Positions 1 through 5,115 of a DNA stretch of 6,838 bases are shown here, one piece after another. Under the pieces are notes generated by a model. That model was given only the letters and a program-made list of their open reading frames with translations, did no database searches and was not told the DNA's origin. The stretch is from contig CALBLG010000256.1 of assembly GCA_937895975.1 (NCBI GenBank), forward strand, positions 1-6,838. The letters are read 5' to 3'. This DNA is from an uncultured Slackia sp. (GTDB taxonomy: Bacteria > Actinomycetota > Coriobacteriia > Coriobacteriales > Eggerthellaceae). A program made the position numbers and the translations under genes. The first letter of the stretch is position 1, and every line of letters begins with the position of its first letter.

Positions 1-4
1 AGCT

Positions 5-107
5 GCGGTCGAGCCGGGCACCCCATCTTGTCTTTCAATCGTCGCTCGCGTACCAAAGTACGCTTCGCTCCTCTTTCAAGCCAATCTGGGGCGCCGGGCT
101 CGCCCTC
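5..107. repeat. Hairpin-bounded intergenic repeat, copy 1
   Basis: The core at 24-88 matches the reverse complement of 6597-6661 at 60 of 65 positions. Flanking arms 5-24 and 88-107 are complementary at 16 of 20 positions, so the unit can fold into a long stem with the core as its apical part. Inside the core is a second small palindrome, GCGTAC-CAAA-GTACGC (49-64). It lies about 80 bp past the stop of the PEBP gene, in whose direction no separate intrinsic terminator is visible, so it could serve there as a transcript end. That role is inference. No transposase or coding content is seen. Confidence 0.8.
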
Positions 108-186
108 GCTGCCTTTTAGAGGTCATGCACCTTTTGGCAATTGGAACAATTCGGCGTCCATGGGCATAATTAAAGCCGTTTATTTT

Positions 187-687
187 TTAGCATCTGCTGG
201 GCAGGATTTTTCCTGCTTCGTCGATGGCATGGCCGCGGCAGGCTTCGAGCAGTTCGTTGGCCCAGAACGGCGCTTGCAGCAGCGGCTCCTCGTCAAGGGC
301 GATTACCTGCAGCGTGTATTTGTGGTCGCAATCGGGCGGGCATGGGCCCACATAGCCCACGCCGCGCTCCGGCTCGCTTTTCGCGGCCGAATTGTAGCCT
401 TGCATCAGGCGCGAATGCTCGTTGCGGCTTAGGTCGTCAGGAAATTCGATGTCGCCTTCGAAATCGCCGTCTACATAAGCGCACCAGTGGATCCAGGGAA
501 AACCGCATACCGGCACGCTGTCCCAGTCGATGAAAAACACCGCCAGTGCTCGCGTTCCCACGGGCACGTCTTCCACGGTGAAGGGGAACGACCTGCGGCA
601 GCTCCAATCGTGGCAATCTTCGGGCGCGGCGTATTTTCCGTAAGCGTCGGGCAAATAACCCCGGTCGAGTTCCATTCGAATTCTCAT
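187..687 (-). CDS. YbhB/YbcL-family PEBP (Raf kinase inhibitor-like) protein
   Basis: This 166-residue protein belongs to the phosphatidylethanolamine-binding protein family. Its bacterial YbhB/YbcL members are small, mostly cytosolic or periplasmic proteins of poorly known function that bind anionic ligands in a shallow pocket. Visible family hallmarks are the first pocket segment FFIDWDSVP (51-59) followed by WIHW (65-68, pocket His67), and the second signature GYVGPCPPDCDH (111-122) leading into YTLQVIALD. The usual DPDAP motif is altered to DWDSV. It has eight cysteines, many for its size. No signal peptide is apparent. The ATG at 685-687 is chosen because AGGAGGG lies about 7 nt upstream; a second Met at codon 5 is less well placed. 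It is transcribed away from the selenium genes and nothing ties it to them. Family assignment is firm; function is unknown. Confidence 0.88.
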   Translation of the reverse strand: MRIRMELDRGYLPDAYGKYAAPEDCHDWSCRRSFPFTVEDVPVGTRALAVFFIDWDSVPVCGFPWIHWCAYVDGDFEGDIEFPDDLSRNEHSRLMQGYNSAAKSEPERGVGYVGPCPPDCDHKYTLQVIALDEEPLLQAPFWANELLEACRGHAIDEAGKILPSRC

Positions 688-753
688 GACGGCCCTCCTG
701 CGTGTTTTGGCGTGCGCCGCGCCGAGCGTTCGGCGGGCGAATCTGCTTTATCC

Positions 754-759
754 ATCATA
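754..759 (-). promoter_or_regulatory. Candidate -10 element for the PEBP gene
   Basis: The minus strand reads TATGAT here, one base from TATAAT, about 67 bp before the PEBP start codon. The best upstream -35-like hexamer (TTGCAA) is 20 bp away, longer than the usual 16-18 bp. Nothing else recognisable was found in the 245-bp divergent spacer 688-932 apart from this and the candidate plus-strand promoter. Confidence 0.22.
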
Positions 760-851
760 GCGCGACACGGTCGCGGGGTTTGCAAAATCGATGTGGGCTC
801 GCGACGAAAAGCGGCGAAGGCTTGGCGCGCCTCTTGCGTCGACCGATGTTC

Positions 852-880
852 TTGCGCAATCTCGCGCATGCTTGGATATG
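852..880 (+). promoter_or_regulatory. Candidate promoter for the glycosyltransferase gene
   Basis: TTGCGC (852-857) and GATATG (875-880) are separated by 17 bp and end about 52 bp before the glycosyltransferase start. The match to the -35 consensus is fair and the -10 match is weak. It is offered only because this divergent spacer must hold a promoter for at least one of the two genes. Confidence 0.2.
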
Positions 881-932
881 CTGGCGGAAAGCATTGCTAC
901 CATAGCGGTATCGTTTATGGAAGGAGGGCGCC

Positions 933-2165
933 ATGCGCATTCTGAACATCTCGGCTCAGAAGCCTGATTCTACGGGAAGCGGCGTGTATTTGGCCGAAAT
1001 GGTGCGCTGCGAACTTTCCGCGGGGCATGCCGCCGCGGTGGTTGCTGGCGTGGATGCCGCTGACGCCCCCTTGTTGCCCAATGGCGCTCGGGCGTACTAC
1101 GTGCGGTTCAATACGCCCGAGTTGCCGTTCGATGTGTGCGGCATGTCTGACGTGATGCCCTATGCGGCCACGCGCTATCGTGACCTTACGCCGATTATGG
1201 CGAGACAGTTCTGCGATGCGTTTGCCAAGCGCATCGCTCGGGCTGCGGCCGATTTCGTGCCCGATGCGGTTATATGCCACCATTTGTACCTCGCATGCGC
1301 GGTTGCGCGCGAGACCCTGCCCAATGTTCCCATGGCTGCCGTGTGCCATTCGACCGATTTGCGCCAGATGCGCAGTCATGGGCTCGAGCGCGATCGCATC
1401 ATTTCTGCCGTTCGTAGGCTCGATATTATTTTCGCGTTGCATGAAGAGCAGAAACGTGAAATCGTTGAACGGTACGACGTCGATCCCGCGAAGGTGACGG
1501 TTGTCGGAACGGGCTACAATGCGCAGGAGTTTTCGCCAGGCGCGTCGCGCACGTCGGCGGAAAGAGACGCCCTTCGCATGCTCTATGTAGGGAAAATTGG
1601 TTACAAGAAAGGCGTCGAGAGCCTTATCGCCTCGCTTGGCTTGTTGGCGAAGCGCCCGAATGTGCCGCATGTAGAAACGTGCCTGGTGGGCGGCCATAGC
1701 GATGCGTCGGAATATGAGCGCATCGTGCATCTCGTCGAGGCGTGCCCTCTTCCCGTGATGCTTGCGGGCAAGCTTGCCCAAGGCGATTTGGTGGAGGCAT
1801 ACCGAGCGTCCGACGTATTCGTGCTGCCATCATTTTTCGAAGGCTTGCCGCTCGTGCTTATCGAGGCCATGGCGTGCGGCTGCCGCGTGGTCGCCACCGA
1901 TTTGCCAGGCGTGCGCCCATGGTTAGAGGCGCATATACCCGATGCGCCTATCGAATTCGTGCAGCCTCCGCGCATGGAGGGCGTCGACGAACCCGATCGC
2001 TGCGATCTGCCTGCGTTCGAGATGCGTTTGGCCGATGCCATCGAGAGAGCGCTGCGCGCGGGCCGCCCGGCGCAACCCTTCGATGTGTCGGCGCTTTCGT
2101 GGGAGGCGCTTACCGCGCGAGCCGTGCGAGCGATGTCCGAGATTGTTGCGCGGAACGCGGGCTAG
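933..2165 (+). CDS. GT4-family (GT-B fold) glycosyltransferase
   Basis: This 410-residue protein has the architecture of family-4 retaining glycosyltransferases. The N-terminal Rossmann domain carries the Gly-rich acceptor-side loop STGSGVYLAEM (13-23). HHLY (116-119) and VCHSTDLRQM (137-146) follow. The C-terminal nucleotide-sugar domain opens with MLYVGKIGYKKG (217-228), with Lys221 and Lys226 in the positions that usually contact the donor phosphates. It then has the E-x7-E motif FEGLPLVLIEAM, with Glu303 and Glu311. No membrane segment or signal peptide is seen, so it should be cytosolic. AAGGAGG at 921-927 supports the ATG at 933. Donor and acceptor cannot be read from sequence. The gene lies 70 bp ahead of the desulfurase-like gene in the same direction, with no clear terminator between, so co-transcription with selenium genes is plausible. 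Most GT4 enzymes make cell-surface glycans or glycolipids. A selenium-linked role is speculation. Confidence 0.9.
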   Translation: MRILNISAQKPDSTGSGVYLAEMVRCELSAGHAAAVVAGVDAADAPLLPNGARAYYVRFNTPELPFDVCGMSDVMPYAATRYRDLTPIMARQFCDAFAKRIARAAADFVPDAVICHHLYLACAVARETLPNVPMAAVCHSTDLRQMRSHGLERDRIISAVRRLDIIFALHEEQKREIVERYDVDPAKVTVVGTGYNAQEFSPGASRTSAERDALRMLYVGKIGYKKGVESLIASLGLLAKRPNVPHVETCLVGGHSDASEYERIVHLVEACPLPVMLAGKLAQGDLVEAYRASDVFVLPSFFEGLPLVLIEAMACGCRVVATDLPGVRPWLEAHIPDAPIEFVQPPRMEGVDEPDRCDLPAFEMRLADAIERALRAGRPAQPFDVSALSWEALTARAVRAMSEIVARNAG

Positions 2166-2223
2166 TTCGAACGGCACGTCGAATCGTCGTGCCTGGCGAA
2201 ATGCAGTAAGCTGGTTGGAGATC

Positions 2224-2230
2224 GAGAGGA
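2224..2230 (+). promoter_or_regulatory. Ribosome binding site fixing the GTG start of the desulfurase gene
   Basis: GAGAGGA ends 5 nt before GTG at 2236-2238. The open frame extends much further upstream with no stop, but there it overlaps the glycosyltransferase gene and reads as low-complexity Arg-rich shadow sequence. Homologues begin with the peptide (M)IYLDNAATT, which matches translation from this GTG. Confidence 0.7.
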
Positions 2231-2235
2231 ACCCC

Positions 2236-3396
2236 GTGATTTACTTGGACAATGCCGCCACGACCATGCACAAGCCCGCGTGCGTGGTGCGCGCCGTTGC
2301 CGATGCCATGTCGCAATTCGGCGGCGTGGGGCGCGGCGTGCATCCGGCGTCGGTCGCAGCAGGTATGGCGGTGTATCGCGCGCGTGCCGCGGTGGCGCAG
2401 CTGCTGGGGGCGCCGGGCGCATCGAGCGTGGCGTTCACGAACAACGCCACCATGGCGTTGAATATCGCTATCGATGGACTGCTTGCGCCGGGCCAGCGTG
2501 CGCTTGCTACGGCCGCGTCTCATAATTCGGTGCTGCGCCCGCTGTTTCGCCTGCGCGATAGGTCGGGCTGCGCGGTTGACGTAGCGCCTATTCTGCCCGA
2601 CGGCTCGCTCGATTTCGATGCGTACGCCGCGCTGCTCGAGCGCGAACCGGCGCTCGTCGTTGCCACGCACGCGTCGAATTTGACGGGCGATGTCTACGAC
2701 GTTCGCCGCATGTGCGAGATGGCGCATGCGACGGGCGCGAAGTTTGTTTTGGACGCCGCGCAAACGGCGGGGTCGTATCCGTTGGATATGGCCGAAATTG
2801 GCGCCGACGTGGTGTGCTTTACGGGACATAAGAGCCTTCTTGGCCCGCAGGGCACCGGTGGCTTGTGCGTTGCGGATGGCGTTGAGATAGTGCCGCTTTT
2901 GGAAGGCGGGTCGGGCACGCACAGCTACGATGAACGTCATCCGTTGTTCATGCCTGAGCGCTTGGAGGCGGGTACGCTGAATGCGCACGGCATTGCCGGC
3001 TTGGCGGCGGGTATTGGATACATCGAGGGCGAGCTTGGCGGGGCTACGGGCGTTCACGAACGAGCGGGCGGTTTGGCCAATGCATTTGCCGCTGCCGTCG
3101 CCGGTGCGCCGGGCGTCAAGGTTTACGGCCGCAGTTCCGCGTGCGACCATGGCTCCATCGTCGCACTCAATATCGGCGCGGCCGATTCCGCCGAGGTCGC
3201 CGATCGCTTGGCGAACGACTACGACATCTGCGTGCGTGCGGGAGCCCATTGCGCACCGCTTATGCACAAGGCGCTCGGCACGCAGGAACAGGGTGCTGTG
3301 CGTTTCAGCTTTGCAGCGGCGAACACATTGGCCGAAGTCGAAGCAGCAGCGGCCGCCGTGCGCGAAATTGCCGAGCTTGCGGCAGCGGGGAACTAG
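2236..3396 (+). CDS. Class-V PLP-dependent cysteine desulfurase / selenocysteine lyase-like enzyme
   Basis: This 386-residue fold-type I PLP enzyme belongs to the short-N-terminus branch of the NifS/SufS/Csd family, the kind that recurs beside selenium genes. It should strip sulfur or selenium from cysteine or selenocysteine onto an active-site cysteine, leaving alanine. The start peptide IYLDNAATT (2-10) is characteristic. His96 in ASHNSV would stack on PLP. Asn148, in THASNLTGDV, and Asp173/Gln176 in LDAAQTAG complete the cofactor site. Lys199 in TGHKSLLGPQG is the Schiff-base lysine. Cys339 in RAGAHCAPLMHK is the expected persulfide/perselenide cysteine on the mobile loop. All key residues are present, so it should be active. 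Whether it prefers Cys or Sec cannot be told from sequence. It is followed by a strong hairpin, then yedF, which is a plausible acceptor of the released atom. Confidence 0.92.
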   Translation: MIYLDNAATTMHKPACVVRAVADAMSQFGGVGRGVHPASVAAGMAVYRARAAVAQLLGAPGASSVAFTNNATMALNIAIDGLLAPGQRALATAASHNSVLRPLFRLRDRSGCAVDVAPILPDGSLDFDAYAALLEREPALVVATHASNLTGDVYDVRRMCEMAHATGAKFVLDAAQTAGSYPLDMAEIGADVVCFTGHKSLLGPQGTGGLCVADGVEIVPLLEGGSGTHSYDERHPLFMPERLEAGTLNAHGIAGLAAGIGYIEGELGGATGVHERAGGLANAFAAAVAGAPGVKVYGRSSACDHGSIVALNIGAADSAEVADRLANDYDICVRAGAHCAPLMHKALGTQEQGAVRFSFAAANTLAEVEAAAAAVREIAELAAAGN

Positions 3397-3423
3397 CCAT
3401 GGGCTAGGCGAAAGATGGGATGA

Positions 3424-3471
3424 GGAATGACGGGCGGGACGGGGGACTGCCCCCGTCCCGCCCGTCATTCC
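3424..3471. repeat. Perfect 22-bp-arm hairpin between desulfurase gene and yedF
   Basis: Arms 3424-3445 and 3450-3471 are exact reverse complements around the 4-nt loop ACTG, and almost all inner pairs are G-C. The stem begins 28 nt after the desulfurase stop and ends 54 nt before yedF. No U-tract follows on either strand (ATTTCG on plus), so it is not a textbook intrinsic terminator. It could stall or attenuate polymerase, stabilise the 3' end of the upstream message, or be a member of a dispersed palindromic repeat family. Its centre, GGGGACTGCCCC, resembles the centre of the palindrome at 6521-6547. Confidence 0.9.
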
Positions 3472-3490
3472 ATTTCGATAAAGACATAAG

Positions 3491-3504
3491 CTGGCACAAG
3501 CCAG
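3491..3504 (+). promoter_or_regulatory. Small inverted repeat in the yedF 5' leader
   Basis: CTGGC and GCCAG form a 5-bp inverted repeat around ACAA and end 7 nt before the yedF Shine-Dalgarno sequence. It could be an RNA hairpin near the ribosome site or a TGGC-N4-GCCA protein operator. Neither role is shown by sequence alone. Confidence 0.3.
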
Positions 3505-3525
3505 AACGATGAAGGAGGCAACTCT

Positions 3526-4131
3526 ATGGAAACTGTCAATGCATTCGGTCTAGCGTGCCCGAAGCCGCTCATGATGGCCAAAACGAAGATCGACGAAGGC
3601 GCGCGCGAGCTTGCCGTGCAGGTGGATAACGAAACTGCGGTGAAGAATGTTTCGCGCCTCGCCGAAAAGTACGGTCTGGCCGTTGCCGTCGAGGAGATCG
3701 AAGGCGGTTGGAGCGTGAACTTTACCGAGGGCGAGGGCGCTTCTGCTGCGGCCGTTGCTCCGGCGCCGGTGGCTGCGTGCTCGCCTGCGGGCTGCGGCTA
3801 TGCCGTGTTCGTTGGCAAAGATCATGTAGGCGAGGGCGACCCGCAGCTTGGCTACAACCTTATGAAGATGGCCATTTATACGCTGTCTGAAAGCGACAAC
3901 GTTCCTGCAAGCCTGCTGTTCATGAATGGCGGCGTGAAGTTGGTTGCGGGCGACGAGCAGCAGATCATCGATTCGGTGAGCAAGCTCATCGAAAAAGGCA
4001 CCGAGGTTTTGGTATGCGGCACGTGCCTGGACTTTTATGGATTGAAAGACCAGCTGAAAGTGGGCGAGGTGTCCAATATGTACGACATCCTGGGCCGCAT
4101 GCAGGATGCGTCGAAGACTATCACGCTGTAA
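3526..4131 (+). CDS. yedF: YedF, selenium-associated TusA/DsrE-like protein
   Basis: This 201-residue, full-length, two-domain protein is of the YedF type found almost only in selenium-using genomes. Residues 1-67 form a TusA/SirA-like domain with the sulfur-carrier motif GLACPKP (Cys11). A low-complexity Ala/Pro linker (about 72-84) holds Cys85 and Cys90 near its end. Residues from about 91 form a DsrE/F-like domain with LLFMNGGVKLV (130-140) and VCGTCLDFYGL (163-173, Cys164 and Cys167). The cysteines suggest capture and relay of persulfide or perselenide, but the precise reaction is not established. AAGGAGG at 3512-3518 fixes the ATG. The DUF3343 gene follows 9 nt after the stop, so the two are surely co-transcribed. 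The desulfurase-like enzyme upstream is the obvious candidate donor, although the strong hairpin between them may lower read-through. Confidence 0.95.
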   Translation: METVNAFGLACPKPLMMAKTKIDEGARELAVQVDNETAVKNVSRLAEKYGLAVAVEEIEGGWSVNFTEGEGASAAAVAPAPVAACSPAGCGYAVFVGKDHVGEGDPQLGYNLMKMAIYTLSESDNVPASLLFMNGGVKLVAGDEQQIIDSVSKLIEKGTEVLVCGTCLDFYGLKDQLKVGEVSNMYDILGRMQDASKTITL

Positions 4132-4140
4132 GGCTGCATT

Positions 4141-4404
4141 GTGGCGAGCGTCTATGTGATGGCGTTTGAGTCGACTCACGCAGCCATGGCGTCGGAGGCG
4201 GCTCTTGCGGCCTCGTGCGCCCATGTCGCCATGATTCCCACGCCCCGCGCCATTTCGGCCGGCTGCGGCATGTCGATGCGCTTTCATGCCGAAGACGATG
4301 CGCATGCCTCGGCCCTGGCCGACGTATGTGCGGAAGCGAAAGGCCTCGCGGCGCTTTACCGCGAGGCCTCGAAGGCAGATTACGTGCTTGTGGAAGAACT
4401 CTAA
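4141..4404 (+). CDS. DUF3343 putative Se/S carrier protein, copy A
   Basis: This 87-residue protein belongs to the DUF3343 family, small single-domain proteins that co-occur with yedE/yedF and have been proposed as selenium or sulfur carriers. The core reads STHAAMASEAAL (11-22), then IPTPRAISAGCGMSMRF (32-48) with the single conserved motif cysteine Cys42. A second cysteine is Cys26. The start is taken as GTG at 4141, 9 nt after the yedF stop and behind a weak AAGG. This keeps the first beta-strand (VYVMAFES) that homologues have; an ATG at codon 7 would delete half of it. The tight spacing implies translational coupling to yedF. It is a paralogue of the minus-strand gene at 4506-4742, towards which it converges. 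Family call is firm; biochemical role is unproven. Confidence 0.87.
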   Translation: MASVYVMAFESTHAAMASEAALAASCAHVAMIPTPRAISAGCGMSMRFHAEDDAHASALADVCAEAKGLAALYREASKADYVLVEEL

Positions 4405-4406
4405 GC

Positions 4407-4441
4407 AAAAGTCGATGCGCCGCTCGCGGCGGCGCATCGAC
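4407..4441 (-). terminator. Intrinsic terminator for the yedE-tusA-DUF3343 strand
   Basis: Positions 4411-4423 and 4429-4441 form a perfect 13-bp GC-rich stem with a 5-nt loop. On the minus strand the stem is followed by TTTT (4410-4407), about 65 nt past the stop of the minus-strand DUF3343 gene. The stem starts only 6 nt after the plus-strand DUF3343 stop, so it probably also blocks or protects that transcript, though without a U-tract on that side. Confidence 0.75.
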
Positions 4442-4444
4442 GGT

Positions 4445-4483
4445 GCCAGACTGAGTCGCCTCCTTGGACGCTGGCTCATTTTT
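4445..4483 (+). terminator. Probable intrinsic terminator for the yedF-DUF3343 strand
   Basis: An imperfect hairpin is followed by TTTTT at 4479-4483 on the plus strand. It can be drawn as TGAG (4452-4455) with CTCA (4475-4478) plus short inner pairs, or as GCCAG (4445-4449) with CTGGC (4471-4475). It is weaker than the neighbouring minus-strand stem. Its place between two converging genes supports the call. Confidence 0.45.
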
Positions 4484-4505
4484 GAAGCGATTCAATCGGC
4501 CGCGA

Positions 4506-4742
4506 TTACAATTCAGCTATCTCTTCGTAATCGATATTCGCCGTTTCGCTTGCAAGCAGCGCGCGGAGTTCGCCTGCGTGCTCGATAGGCGAAGCCCACG
4601 CAAGCCCGCAGCCGGCCGATAGGCTTCGCGGAATAGTGCGAAGTCGGCCTTCAATCCCTGCCGCCTCGCATGCTTCTTTCAATGCGAACGCCTCTATTGT
4701 GGCATGAAACGTCACGATTATATGCTTGGGCGTTGCGGTCAT
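4506..4742 (-). CDS. DUF3343 putative Se/S carrier protein, copy B
   Basis: This 78-residue second member of the DUF3343 family lies on the opposite strand to copy A. It has the family pattern: first strand HIIVTFHATIEAFALKEACE (7-26), then IPRSLSAGCGLAWAS (37-51) with motif cysteine Cys45. A further cysteine is Cys25, at the place where copy A has Cys26. After the motif the sequence is AWASP rather than the MRFH of copy A, so the two are divergent paralogues rather than a recent duplication. GGAAGGA about 7 nt upstream supports the ATG at 4740-4742. The gene sits 53 bp downstream of the tusA-like gene and is last in the minus-strand series, ahead of the terminator at 4407-4441. A role as selenium or sulfur carrier is inferred from family context only. 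Confidence 0.85.
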   Translation of the reverse strand: MTATPKHIIVTFHATIEAFALKEACEAAGIEGRLRTIPRSLSAGCGLAWASPIEHAGELRALLASETANIDYEEIAEL

Positions 4743-4795
4743 GGGGTGTCCTTCCAGGCGGCTGGCGAGATGGAATTCCGCATTTCATCGGCGTT

Positions 4796-5002
4796 TTATT
4801 TCACGTCGATGGTGATTATGCCATCGTTTTCGGCAACGCTGAACTCACGTTTCGTTTTGCGCAGCATGCGGGCGATGTTGTCGCGTGCGGCGGCGGAATC
4901 TACGAGAATGCGAACAGGCTCGCCGGGATTTTTGTCGACGGCCGCCTTCGCCATAATCAAAGGCTCGGGGCAAAACAGCCCCTGGGCATCAACTTCAACC
5001 AT
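4796..5002 (-). CDS. TusA-like sulfur/selenium carrier protein
   Basis: This 68-residue single-domain TusA/SirA-family protein (PF01206) is slightly shorter than E. coli TusA (81). The carrier motif GLFCPEPLIMAK (8-19) places the persulfide-bearing Cys11 at the start of the first helix, as in the family; it is the only cysteine. The end, DGIITIDVK, is the usual last strand. AAAGGAG five nt before the ATG at 5000-5002 supports the start. In-frame sequence further upstream, which overlaps yedE, is shadow. It lies 113 bp downstream of yedE, the common YedE-TusA pairing in which the carrier is thought to receive sulfur or selenium delivered by the membrane protein. It is close in sequence to the N-terminal domain of the YedF encoded here, so the locus has two such domains. 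A tRNA-thiolation role like that of E. coli TusA is less likely in this setting. Confidence 0.9.
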   Translation of the reverse strand: MVEVDAQGLFCPEPLIMAKAAVDKNPGEPVRILVDSAAARDNIARMLRKTKREFSVAENDGIITIDVK

Positions 5003-5115
5003 GAGGTCTCCTTTCTTGCGGTCCCGAAGCGGGGCGGTGGGGCGCCGGTACGTATGGCGGAATGCTGCGAAGCTTAAGGAGCCACATGCGTTGGCGCCAA
5101 CCGCGGCGGGGAGTC

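Noticed and set aside
2173..2193. GGCACG/CGTGCC inverted repeat between glycosyltransferase and desulfurase genes as a terminator
   Set aside because: It has only 6 bp, a 9-nt loop and no T-run. It is too weak to call and does not argue against co-transcription.
1942..2235. N-terminal extension of the desulfurase-like frame by about 98 codons
   Set aside because: It overlaps the glycosyltransferase gene, is Arg/Ser-rich and unlike the family. The GTG at 2236 has a ribosome site and yields the expected start peptide.
2110..3468. A 452-codon minus-strand open frame opposite the desulfurase-like gene
   Set aside because: It is Arg/His-rich shadow sequence without motifs, and the opposite strand encodes an intact PLP enzyme with all catalytic residues.
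2207..3494. Shared octamer TAAGCTGG upstream of the desulfurase gene (2207-2214) and yedF (3487-3494)
   Set aside because: An 8-bp match at different distances from the two starts (29 and 39 bp) could be chance, and it does not resemble a standard promoter element.
5090..5101. GTTGGCGCCAAC palindrome between yedE and the tusA-like gene
   Set aside because: A 12-bp perfect palindrome with no loop and no T-run. Short GC-rich palindromes like this are common in such sequence, and no function can be supported.
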